Source of the DNA: Gammaproteobacteria bacterium
Lineage (GTDB): Bacteria > Pseudomonadota > Gammaproteobacteria > Eutrophobiales > Eutrophobiaceae
Length of the DNA: 42,380 nucleotides
Reading direction: 5' to 3'
Assembly (NCBI GenBank): GCA_030829955.1
Contig: JAURNY010000007.1
Location: 1 to 42,380, forward strand
Shown here: positions 27,019 to 36,655 of the stretch, piece after piece
Position numbering within the stretch: position 1 is the first letter of the stretch
Layout: every line of letters starts with the position of its first letter
The notes under the pieces: generated by a model
Database searches by the model: none
What the model saw: only the letters and a program-made list of their open reading frames with translations
Told to the model about the DNA's origin: nothing
Made by a program: the position numbers and the translations under genes

Positions 27019-29427
27019 TTAGTGAGGACGAATCAAGTCGTTTTTTCCGCTACTACGAATATCATCACCTTTCAATATATCAGATTTTCCTTTTTGTTTG
27101 ACTCCCGGATTCGGCATTTTTTCAAGTGCCACCTCCAACACCTGATCAATCCAACGCACAGGCCTAATATCAAGATTTTGTTTGATATTCTTTGGTATCT
27201 CTGCTAACTCTCTATTATTTTCCTCTGGAATTAATACCGTTTCGATACCGCCACGCAATGCTGCCAGGAGTTTTTCTTTTAATCCACCTATTGGTAACAC
27301 CTCACCTCGTAGGGTGATTTCTCCTGTCATAGCAACACTGGATTTAACAGGTGTGCCCATTAATGAAGAAACCATTGCAGTACACATAGCAACACCGGCA
27401 CTTGGGCCATCTTTAGGTGTTGCGCCTTCCGGCACATGGATATGAAAGTCATGGTCTTTATAAAAATCAGCCTCAATACCCAGTACTGCACTACGACTTC
27501 TGACAACTGTCATGGCCGCTTCAATAGACTCCTGCATGACATCACCAAGTTTACCTGTACGGGTAATTTTGCCTTTTCCGTCAACAATAGCCGCTTCAAT
27601 CGTTAACAATTCACCGCCGACTTCAGTCCACGCTAAACCAGTAACTTGACCAATACGGTTTTCTTCTTCTGCTTTGCCATAACGATACTTTTTAACACCT
27701 AGTAGTGATTCAAGCTTTTTTGATGTAACTACAATACGTTTATCTGTCGGTTTTAACAGGACCTGTTTCACAACCTTTCTACAAATGTTTGCAATCTCAC
27801 GATCCAGATTTCTAACACCTGCCTCGCGAGTGTAATATCGAATAATGTCTCTGATAACATTATCGCGAATACTTATTTCTGTATCTTTTAAACCATTATT
27901 TCCTAGCTGTTTTGGAATCAGATATTTCTTAGCGATATTGACCTTTTCGTCCTCGGTGTATCCGGAAAGACGGATCACTTCCATACGATCCAATAAAGGT
28001 GCCGGTATATTCAAGCTGTTTGCCGTGGTAACGAACATAACTTCCGATAAGTCATAATCAACTTCAAGATAATGATCGTTAAAGGAATTATTTTGTTCCG
28101 GATCAAGAACTTCTAGTAAGGCAGACGCCGGGTCACCTCTAAAATCCATCGCCATTTTATCAATCTCATCTAGCAGGAAGAGCGGGTTTTTCTTACCGGC
28201 TTTAGACATTCCTTGTACAATTTTGCCAGGCATAGAACCGATATATGTTCGTCTGTGACCACGAATTTCGGCTTCATCACGCACACCACCTAACGACATA
28301 CGAACAAATTTACGGTTTGTTGCGCGAGCAATCGAGCGGCCCAATGATGTCTTACCGACACCTGGAGGTCCAACCAGACACAAAATAGGTCCTTTCATTT
28401 TTTTTACACGTTGTTGAACAGCGAGATATTCAAGAATACGCTCTTTAACTTTTTCCAGACCATAATGATCTTCTTCTAATACTTCTTCTGCCTGTTTAAT
28501 ATCCTGAGATACCTTGCTTCGTAACTTCCAAGGAACCTGCACCAACCAATCAATATAGTTTCTGACGACAGTCGCTTCTGCCGACATCGGAGACATCATG
28601 CGTAATTTATTTAATTCTGCTTCGGCTTTTTCTTTCGCTTCCTTATGCATACCAGCCTTTTCAATCTTTTTTTCAAGTTCTTCCAGTTCATTAGGTACAT
28701 CTTCCATTTCGCCCAATTCTTTTTGAATGGCTTTCATCTGCTCATTCAAATAATACTCTCGCTGACTTTTTTCCATTTGTGATTTCACACGACCACGAAT
28801 GCGCTTTTCTACCTGTAAAAGGTCAATTTCTGATTCCATGAGAAGAATTAGATGTTCAAGTCGTTCCTTGACGTCAATGATTTCCAGAACATGTTGCTTT
28901 TCTTCGATCTTAATCGACATGTGTGCCGCTATCGTATCTGCAAGTCGACTGGCATCATCAATGCTAGATAATGAAGAAATTATTTCGGGTGGCACTTTCT
29001 TATTAAGTTTTACATATTGCTCAAATTGATTCATGGCAGAGCGCGCGCACACATCTATTTCCTGTTCATCAATTGATTCAGGTTCCAGAATTTCCACATC
29101 AGCAAGAAACATACCCTCGTCTGCTCTGTAGTTTGCAATGCTGGCACGAGCTGTACCCTCTACTAACACCTTGATTGTGCCATCGGGTAATTTTAGTAAC
29201 TGTAGAATACTTGCCAATGTACCAATGGTATAAGTTTGATCCTCACTAGGGTCTTCTTCAGCAGCACTTTTTTGTGCTACTAAAAGAATTTGCTTATTAC
29301 CCTCCATAGCCATATCCAATGCCTTGATAGACTTTTCTCGTCCGACAAAAAGTGGAATTACCATATGGGGGTAAACGACTACATCTCGCAAGGGTAAAAC
29401 GGGCAAGGTTTCAATTTCTTGTGTCAT
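27019..29427 (-). CDS. lon: ATP-dependent protease La (Lon)
   Basis: This 802-residue protein has all Lon parts: an N-terminal substrate domain (about 1-200, [23 protein letters not shown]), a coiled helical linker, and an AAA+ module with Walker A GPPGVGKT and Walker [10 protein letters not shown]. The C-terminal serine protease domain carries the catalytic Ser in PKDGPSAG and the Lys in GGLKEKL. It degrades misfolded and regulatory proteins in the cytoplasm. The start is supported by AGAAGAGA upstream. Its upstream region carries a candidate heat-shock promoter, and the terminator of clpX separates it from that gene. Confidence 0.97.
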   Translation of the reverse strand: MTQEIETLPVLPLRDVVVYPHMVIPLFVGREKSIKALDMAMEGNKQILLVAQKSAAEEDPSEDQTYTIGTLASILQLLKLPDGTIKVLVEGTARASIANYRADEGMFLADVEILEPESIDEQEIDVCARSAMNQFEQYVKLNKKVPPEIISSLSSIDDASRLADTIAAHMSIKIEEKQHVLEIIDVKERLEHLILLMESEIDLLQVEKRIRGRVKSQMEKSQREYYLNEQMKAIQKELGEMEDVPNELEELEKKIEKAGMHKEAKEKAEAELNKLRMMSPMSAEATVVRNYIDWLVQVPWKLRSKVSQDIKQAEEVLEEDHYGLEKVKERILEYLAVQQRVKKMKGPILCLVGPPGVGKTSLGRSIARATNRKFVRMSLGGVRDEAEIRGHRRTYIGSMPGKIVQGMSKAGKKNPLFLLDEIDKMAMDFRGDPASALLEVLDPEQNNSFNDHYLEVDYDLSEVMFVTTANSLNIPAPLLDRMEVIRLSGYTEDEKVNIAKKYLIPKQLGNNGLKDTEISIRDNVIRDIIRYYTREAGVRNLDREIANICRKVVKQVLLKPTDKRIVVTSKKLESLLGVKKYRYGKAEEENRIGQVTGLAWTEVGGELLTIEAAIVDGKGKITRTGKLGDVMQESIEAAMTVVRSRSAVLGIEADFYKDHDFHIHVPEGATPKDGPSAGVAMCTAMVSSLMGTPVKSSVAMTGEITLRGEVLPIGGLKEKLLAALRGGIETVLIPEENNRELAEIPKNIKQNLDIRPVRWIDQVLEVALEKMPNPGVKQKGKSDILKGDDIRSSGKNDLIRPH

Positions 29428-29475
29428 AAGTCTCTTCTTAAAATAGGAAAGGAGTATGAATAGATCATACGATAG

Positions 29476-29504
29476 AAGTGAGGTTATTTCCGCCTAAATT
29501 CAAG
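29476..29504 (-). promoter_or_regulatory. candidate sigma-32 heat-shock promoter of lon
   Basis: On the minus strand CTTGAAT (29504-29498) is followed, after 14 bp, by CCTCACTT (29483-29476), compared with the CTTGAAA / CCCCATNT consensus. lon is a known heat-shock gene in enterobacteria. The predicted leader is about 40 nt. Confidence 0.55.
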
Positions 29505-29513
29505 CAGAAATAG

Positions 29514-29545
29514 AAAAAAATTCAGTATTTTACAAAATGATTGAA
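29514..29545 (-). terminator. rho-independent terminator of the tig-clpP-clpX unit
   Basis: It starts directly after the clpX stop. TTCA (29545-29542) pairs with TGAA, and ATTTT with AAAAT, in an imperfect 25-nt hairpin (29545-29521) followed on the minus strand by seven T. The stem is AT-rich with one bulge and one mismatch, so its efficiency is uncertain. Confidence 0.55.
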
Positions 29546-30826
29546 TTAATCATCAGAAGCTACCTTTTGGATATCTGTGCTGTCATAAATCATTAGTGGT
29601 TCAGATTCACCATTTATTACGCCTTCATCAATAACCACTTTCGTAACATTATCCATAGAAGGCAAATCATACATGGTATCCAGTAATACATTTTCCATAA
29701 TAGAGCGTAATCCACGCGCGCCTGTTTTTCTCTCCATGGATTTGCGAGCTACTGCACGCAGCGCATCATCACGAAACTCAATTTCACAACCTTCCATCTC
29801 AAACAAACGACCATATTGTTTAGTAATCGCATTTTTAGGTTCAGTCAGAATCTCTACTAATTGAGTTTCATCCAGCTCATCCAGTGTCGCTGCAACAGGT
29901 AAACGTCCAACAAATTCAGGAATTAAACCGTATTTAATCAAATCTTCTGGCTCAACCGTATGCAATATCTCACTGACACTCTTACGGTCATCCTTGCTCT
30001 TAACATCTGCTGAAAAGCCTATACCACCTTTTTCAGAGCGATCACGAATGATGTTATCAAGGCCTGCAAACGCACCACCACAAATAAACAGTATGTTACC
30101 TGTATTAACTTGCAGAAATTCTTGCTGAGGATGTTTTCGACCACCTTGTGGCGGCACAGAAGCAATGGTTCCTTCAATCAATTTCAGCAAAGCTTGCTGT
30201 ACGCCCTCTCCTGAAACATCACGGGTAATAGATGGGTTGTCAGACTTCCGTGAAATCTTGTCAATTTCATCAATATAGACGATGCCTGTTTGTGCCTTGT
30301 CGACATCGTAATCGCATTTTTGCAAAAGCTTCTGAATAATATTTTCAACGTCTTCACCAACATAACCTGCCTCAGTCAACGTAGTGGCATCAGCAATGGT
30401 AAACGGCACATTGAGTAATCTAGCCAATGTTTCCGCAAGTAAGGTCTTGCCACTACCAGTTGGGCCAATTAACAATACATTGCTCTTGGTTAGCTCGACT
30501 TCAGACTTTTTCATACCTTGTTCAAGACGTTTATAGTGGTTGTATACCGCTACAGACAGAATTTTTTTCGCTCGAGTCTGACCAATAACATATTCACCAA
30601 GAATATTATTGATTTCATGAGGTGTTGGTAACTCAGCACCTACGCCTGTGACTGATTTATCCTGAATTTCTTCTCGAATAATGTCATTACACAACTCAAC
30701 ACATTCATCGCAAATAAAAACGGAAGGGCCGGCTATCAGCTTTCTGACTTCATGCTGACTTTTACCGCAGAATGAGCAATAAAGCAGCCTATCACCATCA
30801 CTTTTTCCATTTTTACGATCAGTCAT
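29546..30826 (-). CDS. clpX: ATP-dependent Clp protease ATP-binding subunit ClpX
   Basis: This is a 426-residue unfoldase. The N-terminal zinc-binding domain has CSFCGK...CDECVELC (four Cys). The AAA+ module shows Walker A GPTGSGKT, the pore loop GYVG, Walker [12 protein letters not shown] and the sensor/arginine-finger region EFVGRLP. It unfolds tagged substrates and threads them into ClpP. GGAGTAATCA is a good ribosome site. It lies 45 bp downstream of clpP in the usual tig-clpP-clpX order. Confidence 0.97.
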   Translation of the reverse strand: MTDRKNGKSDGDRLLYCSFCGKSQHEVRKLIAGPSVFICDECVELCNDIIREEIQDKSVTGVGAELPTPHEINNILGEYVIGQTRAKKILSVAVYNHYKRLEQGMKKSEVELTKSNVLLIGPTGSGKTLLAETLARLLNVPFTIADATTLTEAGYVGEDVENIIQKLLQKCDYDVDKAQTGIVYIDEIDKISRKSDNPSITRDVSGEGVQQALLKLIEGTIASVPPQGGRKHPQQEFLQVNTGNILFICGGAFAGLDNIIRDRSEKGGIGFSADVKSKDDRKSVSEILHTVEPEDLIKYGLIPEFVGRLPVAATLDELDETQLVEILTEPKNAITKQYGRLFEMEGCEIEFRDDALRAVARKSMERKTGARGLRSIMENVLLDTMYDLPSMDNVTKVVIDEGVINGESEPLMIYDSTDIQKVASDD

Positions 30827-30871
30827 TGATTACTCCAAAGTTACCAAAAGACGAGAAGTTGCCTATACATA

Positions 30872-31513
30872 CTATTCATTTGTCGCCGATTTGTCAGCAG
30901 AACCAGGTCTGGAAGATAACACTTCATCAATGATGCCATATTCTTTGGCTCTTTCAGCACTCATGAAATTATCGCGTTCAGTATCTTTCTGAATCTGTTT
31001 AAGAGGTTGTCCAGTATGATTTGCTAAAATTTGATTCAATCTTTCTCGTGCATAGAGAATTTCTTTAGCATGGATATCGATATCCGTCGCTTGCCCCTGA
31101 AACCCGCCTAATGGCTGATGAATCATTACACGCGAATGTGGCAAACAATATCGTTTACCAACAGCGCCACCGGCTAGCAATAAAGCACCCATACTTGCTG
31201 CCTGACCAACACACATAGTGCTGACCCTTGGCTTGATAAATTGCATGGTGTCGTAAATGCCTAAACCAGCAGTCACTGAACCACCAGGGGAATTTATGTA
31301 GAAGTGAATATCTTTATCAGGATTCTCCGACTCAAGGAAAAGAAGCTGTGCAACGATTAAGTTAGCTACCTGATCTTCAACAGGACCAACCAAAAATACC
31401 ACCCGTTCTTTTAAAAGTCGGGAATATATGTCATAAGAACGTTCACCTCTAGAGGTCTGTTCCACAACCATTGGCACCAGATTTAGTGCCTTGATTTCAT
31501 TATCGTTTTTCAT
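30872..31513 (-). CDS. clpP: ATP-dependent Clp protease proteolytic subunit ClpP
   Basis: This is a serine peptidase of about 213 residues that forms the two-ring chamber fed by ClpX. The catalytic triad is visible: Ser in [11 protein letters not shown], His in MIHQPLGG and Asp in KDTERDNFM. The N-terminal [26 protein letters not shown] is typical of mature ClpP. I chose ATG 31513. A GTG two codons upstream (31519) is in frame, but the only Shine-Dalgarno-like sequence (AGGTGA) overlaps that GTG and favours the ATG, although spacing is tight. It lies about 30 bp after tig. Confidence 0.96.
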   Translation of the reverse strand: MKNDNEIKALNLVPMVVEQTSRGERSYDIYSRLLKERVVFLVGPVEDQVANLIVAQLLFLESENPDKDIHFYINSPGGSVTAGLGIYDTMQFIKPRVSTMCVGQAASMGALLLAGGAVGKRYCLPHSRVMIHQPLGGFQGQATDIDIHAKEILYARERLNQILANHTGQPLKQIQKDTERDNFMSAERAKEYGIIDEVLSSRPGSADKSATNE

Positions 31514-31545
31514 AGTCACCTATAACGGATACAAGACGTAAATCT

Positions 31546-32862
31546 CTAACCTGTAGTCTGCCTTTTATTCATAATTTCGTCAAACGAACGCTCGTTTTCG
31601 TTCACCTTTGCATTTGCCAACACCCAGTTGATAACTTCTTCTTCTAACGCCAGCGCTTCTACTTGTGCCAGATTATTTTTATCTGAGTAATACCAGTTGA
31701 TGACAGTATTAGGATCCTCATAACCTGACGCCATATCCTCAATCATAGCTCTAACCTGCGCTTGCTCGGCCTTAATATCATTTTGCTTGATAATTTCAGC
31801 AACAAGCAATTGCAACGCAACACGCTTTTCGGCCTGTTCTTTAAATAGAGAATCATCCGCGTCTTTCATGGATTTCGAATCGATACCCTGACGCTTCATG
31901 TTTTGTTCAAGTTCTTCGCGGACACGTTGAATTTCCTGGGTAACCATAGTTTGTGGTAATTCCACTTCATTTACTTCATGCAGAGTATCTAACACCTTAA
32001 TTTTTAATTGTTGACGCAAGGTTAAATCAACTTCACGTTCCATATTGCGTTTAATTTCAGCATTAAAGGCAGCTTCATCGCCATCCTTTATACCGAACAT
32101 TGCAATAAACTCGTCATTAATTTCAGGTAGAACCGGTTCATTAACGCTGTTCACTTTGACCTTAAACTGGACATTCTGGCCTTTTAGCTCTTCCTTGCCA
32201 TAGTCATCCGGAAATTTGAGGTCTAGTGTTAATTCCTCGTCTGCTTTTTTACCAATGAGACCAGCTTCAAATCCCTCTATGAAACTATTTGAACCTAACT
32301 CAAGATTATAATTTTCCGCTTTACCACCTTCGAATGCCTCATCATTTAAAAAACCTTCAAAGTTAATATTTACAATATCCCCATCCTTTGAAGCACGTTC
32401 AACAACTTCCTGACGACGTTGCTGTTTTCTTAAAACATTAATCATATCAGTGACATCTTGATCAGAAACATTACAAATTGGCCGTTCAATCTTAACATCG
32501 GAAATGGGTTTTAAGGTCAATTCAGGATAGACTTCAATAACAGCGGTGTATGCTAGATCCTTACCACCCTCATCATTAATTTCCTCAATTCTAGGTGGAC
32601 CGGCAGGTTTTAAATTTTCCTGATTTAATGCTTCATGCAAACTGGATTGCAAAAGCTCACCCAAAACTTCCTGACGTACCTGAGCGCCATAACGACTCTG
32701 CACCACTTTTAAAGGCGCCTTACCCGGACGAAAGCCCTGAATCTTCGTAGTTTTACTCAGACGTTGCAGACGGCTACTGACTTCTGAACTAATCTTTTCT
32801 TCAGGTACTTCCACACGTAACTTACGCCCCAGTGAACCTGTGTTCTCAACAGATACTTGCAT
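31546..32862 (-). CDS. tig: trigger factor (ribosome-associated chaperone)
   Basis: This 438-residue protein has the three trigger-factor domains: the ribosome-binding domain with the signature GFRPGKAP (about 44-51), an FKBP-type isomerase domain (about 150-245; DGDIVNINFEGFLNDEAFEGGKAENYNLELGS pattern) and a helical C-terminal chaperone domain. It shields nascent chains at the ribosome exit. It heads the tig-clpP-clpX cluster, and tRNA-Leu lies 53 bp upstream on the same strand. Confidence 0.97.
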   Translation of the reverse strand: MQVSVENTGSLGRKLRVEVPEEKISSEVSSRLQRLSKTTKIQGFRPGKAPLKVVQSRYGAQVRQEVLGELLQSSLHEALNQENLKPAGPPRIEEINDEGGKDLAYTAVIEVYPELTLKPISDVKIERPICNVSDQDVTDMINVLRKQQRRQEVVERASKDGDIVNINFEGFLNDEAFEGGKAENYNLELGSNSFIEGFEAGLIGKKADEELTLDLKFPDDYGKEELKGQNVQFKVKVNSVNEPVLPEINDEFIAMFGIKDGDEAAFNAEIKRNMEREVDLTLRQQLKIKVLDTLHEVNEVELPQTMVTQEIQRVREELEQNMKRQGIDSKSMKDADDSLFKEQAEKRVALQLLVAEIIKQNDIKAEQAQVRAMIEDMASGYEDPNTVINWYYSDKNNLAQVEALALEEEVINWVLANAKVNENERSFDEIMNKRQTTG

Positions 32863-32915
32863 TCCTTGATTAACCTCTAAATGTACTTATAAAACAATAG
32901 CTTAATTAAAGTAAT

Positions 32916-33000
<85 letters not shown>

Positions 33001-33126
33001 GAATATATTTATCCTGTTTCAACAGAGCATATATGAAACATAGGCCTTACCCTAAGGCAGGCTTATTCTAATCATATTTCTGTGAAATGGGGACGGAGTT
33101 TGTTGGAAATAATCTAAAAATTCAAA

Positions 33127-33408
33127 TCAAAAACATTCTTCTATAAAAGACTGACAAACTCGACGACATTTACGACTTCCAGTCGAGGGGTTGAGTATAC
33201 AGTTTTCGCCCCATTCTTTACATACAGTTAAACATTTTTTCTTCTCCTGACCATGCTCGTAGTCATCAGGAAGTAGTAATTCACCATCAATCACCCGCTG
33301 GGCCTTAGGTTGCTGCTCATTATCCGTGTCTGCGAGTGCTATCGAAAAAACAAATGACAACATAGATATTGACGCTATTAATAGTAATGGTTGAATTAAT
33401 TTATACAT
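33127..33408 (-). CDS. small secreted protein with duplicated CX3CX6C motif
   Basis: I do not recognise this 93-residue protein. It starts with a signal peptide (hydrophobic to about residue 23, likely cut at ALA-D, 26/27). An acidic, low-complexity middle precedes a Cys-rich end: C59-X3-C63-X6-C70 and C81-X3-C85-X6-C92. The two units also share Val before the second Cys and Glu two before the third (VC...E.C), which suggests internal duplication. Six cysteines in an exported protein imply three disulfides or a metal or redox site. The Shine-Dalgarno sequence is weak. It lies alone between the prp operon and tRNA-Leu. The signal peptide and regular motif argue that it is a real gene. Confidence 0.72.
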   Translation of the reverse strand: MYKLIQPLLLIASISMLSFVFSIALADTDNEQQPKAQRVIDGELLLPDDYEHGQEKKKCLTVCKEWGENCILNPSTGSRKCRRVCQSFIEECF

Positions 33409-33532
33409 AAATAATTTAGACTCTCGTTAGTTACTTTGTTCACTAAAAAAGTGGATAAATCAGAAGAACATTAATAACAAGTAACTTTGTCTTGTTCCAA
33501 CAAATACTATATTGTGTAGCACTGCATAAATA

Positions 33533-35431
33533 CTATTCAGATTCGCTCCGATAGCCTATCGTTTTTAACGCCTCAGTAATCTCATTCAATATCACAGGAT
33601 CATCAATCGTCGCCGGAATGGAATAATGTTCACAATCGGCAATTTTTTTCATAGTACCACGCAGTATTTTACCGGAACGTGTTTTAGGTAAACGATCAAC
33701 TATTACAGCTTTTTTAAACGAAGCAACAGCGCCAATTTCTTTTCTGATCAACTCAACCAATTGCGTGATTAATGTTTCATGTTCAGTTTTGGCACCACTC
33801 TTTAATACAACCAGACCTATTGGTATCTGTCCTTTGAGTTCATCAGCTACACCAATTACTGCACATTCAGCTACGTCAGGATGTGAAGCAAGTACCTCTT
33901 CCATACCACCAGTTGATAAACGATGACCTGCAACATTAATAACATCACCCAAACGACTCATCACCCAAACATCACCATCACTATCTATGTAGCCGGCATC
34001 CCAAGTCATATAATAACCTTCATGCATGGAGAGATAGGCTTCGATAAACTCTTCATCTTTTTGCCATAATGTAAGCAAACAGCCGGGAGGCATTGGTAAC
34101 TTAACAGCCATTTTACCCATTTCACCACACGGTAAAGGATTTCCCTTATCATCAAGAATTTTCAGGTCATACCCGGGACTGGGACGTGATGCAGAACCGT
34201 GTTTAATTGGAAATTGTTCTAGACCTAAACAATTTGCAGATATTGCCCAACCTGTTTCTGTTTGCCACCAATGGTCAATCACTGGCACCTTAAGTTGTTC
34301 TTCTGCCCATGCTAATGTCGGTGGATCACTGCGCTCACCCGCCAGAAATAAAGTTGCTAGCGAAGAAATATTATAATCTTTAATTAATTTACCTTCGGGG
34401 TCATCACGTTTGATTGCTCTAAAAGCAGTCGGAGCAGTAAATAAAACTTTCACTTTATGTTGCTCAATCACTCGCCAAAAAGCTCCTGCATCAGGTGTAC
34501 CGACAGGTTTACCTTCATAAACTAAAGAGGTACAACCATAGATAAGTGGTGCGTAACATATATAAGAATGGCCGACAACCCAACCGACATCTGAAGCTGC
34601 CCAATATACATCGCCAGGTTCAACATTATAGATATTCTTCATTGTCCAGTTCATCGCTACGGCATGACCACCGTTATCGCGCACCACACCTTTCGGCATG
34701 CCTGTTGTTCCAGATGTATATAAAATGTATAACGGATGAGTGGCTTCTACAGACACACAGTCAACAACATTCGCAGTTGCTTCTACTTCTTGCCAGTCAT
34801 GGTCACGCCCATCGATCATTCCTGCTTTACACTGAGAGCGTTGAAGAATGATACAACTATCAGGTTTATGTATAGCCTGTTCGATGGCTGCATCCAGCAA
34901 TGGTTTATATTCAATCACCCGATTAATTTCTATACCACATGTTGCAGACACGATGACTTTAGGTTTAGCGTCATTAATACGAGTTGCCAGTTCTTTTGGC
35001 GCAAAACCACCAAAAACCACTGAATGAATCGCACCGATACGTGCGCATGCCAACATGGCGATAACTGCTTCGGGCACCATTGGCATATAAACAACAACAC
35101 GATCACCTTTACTCACATTAAGTTTTGTTAACGCGCCAGCAAATTTGGCAACGCGATTTTTTAATTCGGCATAGGTGATATATTCAACTGTTTGTGTTAC
35201 CGGACTATCATATATAAGAGCAGCCTGCTCACCTCTCCCATTTTCAACATGACGATCGACTGCGTTATAACAGGTATTTAATTTCCCATCCGGATACCAG
35301 CGATAGAAAGGGATATTGGAACTATCTAATACTTTCGTAAAAGGAACATCCCAATGAATACCTTGTGCAACTTCAGCCCAGAATTCTTCAGGGTTATCTA
35401 ATGCGCGTTGATAAGTATCCATGTAAGACAT
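33533..35431 (-). CDS. prpE: propionate--CoA ligase
   Basis: This 632-residue acyl-CoA synthetase is close in length to E. coli PrpE (628). It has the AMP-binding P-loop YTSGTTGMPKG, the aromatic WWQTETGW motif and the C-terminal lysine motif PKTRSGKILRG, which needs Lys deacylation for activity in this family. It activates propionate to propionyl-CoA, feeding the methylcitrate cycle. The operon context favours PrpE over acetyl-CoA synthetase. AGGAGG lies 6 bp before the ATG, an almost perfect Shine-Dalgarno sequence. It is the last gene of the prp operon, and I see no terminator after it. Confidence 0.93.
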   Translation of the reverse strand: MSYMDTYQRALDNPEEFWAEVAQGIHWDVPFTKVLDSSNIPFYRWYPDGKLNTCYNAVDRHVENGRGEQAALIYDSPVTQTVEYITYAELKNRVAKFAGALTKLNVSKGDRVVVYMPMVPEAVIAMLACARIGAIHSVVFGGFAPKELATRINDAKPKVIVSATCGIEINRVIEYKPLLDAAIEQAIHKPDSCIILQRSQCKAGMIDGRDHDWQEVEATANVVDCVSVEATHPLYILYTSGTTGMPKGVVRDNGGHAVAMNWTMKNIYNVEPGDVYWAASDVGWVVGHSYICYAPLIYGCTSLVYEGKPVGTPDAGAFWRVIEQHKVKVLFTAPTAFRAIKRDDPEGKLIKDYNISSLATLFLAGERSDPPTLAWAEEQLKVPVIDHWWQTETGWAISANCLGLEQFPIKHGSASRPSPGYDLKILDDKGNPLPCGEMGKMAVKLPMPPGCLLTLWQKDEEFIEAYLSMHEGYYMTWDAGYIDSDGDVWVMSRLGDVINVAGHRLSTGGMEEVLASHPDVAECAVIGVADELKGQIPIGLVVLKSGAKTEHETLITQLVELIRKEIGAVASFKKAVIVDRLPKTRSGKILRGTMKKIADCEHYSIPATIDDPVILNEITEALKTIGYRSESE

Positions 35432-35474
35432 GAATAACCTCCTCTCTCATAACGGTTTTTATATTTATATTTTT

Positions 35475-36653
35475 TTAAAACGAATCTTCGGGAACTCTGA
35501 CCCAACCTTCCATGAGTACTCTTGCGCTTCTGCTCATAATGGCTTTTCTCGCTACCCATTGACCGTTTTCTTTACTAACTTCCGCGCCGACCTTTAATAT
35601 GCCGGAGGGATGGCCAAATCTAACATGTGTACGTTCACCACCACCTGCAGCAATATTCACCAACGTCCCGGGTATCGCTGCAGCAATACTTATTGCCACT
35701 GCTGCCGTACCCATCATGGCATGGTGTAATTTCCCCATTGATAATGCGCGCACGAGTAAATCAATTTCATTTTTATAAATTTGTTTACCGCTTGATGCAA
35801 TACAGTCAGCTGTTGCAGCGACATAAGCAACCTTGGGTGTATGTTGACGACTAGCTGCTTCTTCAATTGTATCTATCAGACCCATCTTTAATGCGCCATG
35901 TGCCCTGATTAATTCAAAACGTGCCAACGCATTTTCATCATTATTAATATCGACTTGTAATTCAGTGCCCCTGTATCCGACATCTTCAGCATTAATAAAA
36001 ACAGTCGGTATACCCGCATTGATCATGGTTGCCTTTAACACGCCGACACCAGGCACATCCAGATCATCCACTACATTCCCTGTTGGAAACATGGAACCAT
36101 CGCCATCTGCAGGGGCCAGAAACTCGACTTGTATTTCTGCTGCGGGAAACGTTACTCCATCTAACTCAAAGTCGCCGGTTTCCTGAACTTCACCATTCAT
36201 CATTGGAATCCGTGTAATAATGGTTTTGCTGATATTTTGTTGCCAGATTCGTACTTCGGCCATACCGTTGTCAGGCAATTTTCTCTTATCAACAAGACCA
36301 TTACTGATTGCAAATGCTCCAACAGCTGATGTTAAATTACCGCAGTTACCACTCCAATCGATCTTTGCTTGATCAATCGATGCCTGGCCAAATAAATAAT
36401 CGACATCATGATCCTGCTTTGTACTTTTAGAAAGAATCACAGTCTTGCTGGTACTTGACGTTGCCCCCCCCATACCATCAGTATGTTTTTGATAGGGATC
36501 AGGACTCCCAATAATTCTTAATAATAATGCATCACGAATAATACCCGGAGTTTGTGCAGCATTTGGTAAATCAGATAAGTTAAAGAACACACCCTTACTG
36601 GTACCGCCGCGCATGTAAGTAGCAGGTATTTTTATTTGTGGTCTATGTACCAT
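35475..36653 (-). CDS. prpF: 2-methylaconitate cis-trans isomerase
   Basis: This 392-residue protein of the PrpF family (diaminopimelate-epimerase-like fold) starts RPQIKIPATYMRGGTSKGVFF, the family N-terminal signature. It continues with GSPDPYQKHTDGMGGATSSTSKT and has a C-terminal GGGERTHVRFGHPSG. It isomerises the 2-methylaconitate isomer released by AcnD so that the next hydration can occur. It starts 2 bp after the acnD stop. PrpF and AcnD occur together as the alternative to PrpD. Confidence 0.95.
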   Translation of the reverse strand: MVHRPQIKIPATYMRGGTSKGVFFNLSDLPNAAQTPGIIRDALLLRIIGSPDPYQKHTDGMGGATSSTSKTVILSKSTKQDHDVDYLFGQASIDQAKIDWSGNCGNLTSAVGAFAISNGLVDKRKLPDNGMAEVRIWQQNISKTIITRIPMMNGEVQETGDFELDGVTFPAAEIQVEFLAPADGDGSMFPTGNVVDDLDVPGVGVLKATMINAGIPTVFINAEDVGYRGTELQVDINNDENALARFELIRAHGALKMGLIDTIEEAASRQHTPKVAYVAATADCIASSGKQIYKNEIDLLVRALSMGKLHHAMMGTAAVAISIAAAIPGTLVNIAAGGGERTHVRFGHPSGILKVGAEVSKENGQWVARKAIMSRSARVLMEGWVRVPEDSF

Positions 36654-36655
36654 CG

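Noticed and set aside
33015-33040. TGTTTCA-N12-TGAAACA upstream of tRNA-Leu, similar to the activator repeats at 5129-5197.
   Set aside because: It has 7-bp arms with different spacing, no sigma-54 promoter nearby and no sulfur gene, so it is likely chance in AT-rich DNA.
33044-33058. Hairpin GCCTTA-CCC-TAAGGC as a terminator of the small Cys-rich gene.
   Set aside because: No T tract follows on the minus strand, and it lies 70 bp after the stop codon. It may be structural but cannot be called a terminator.
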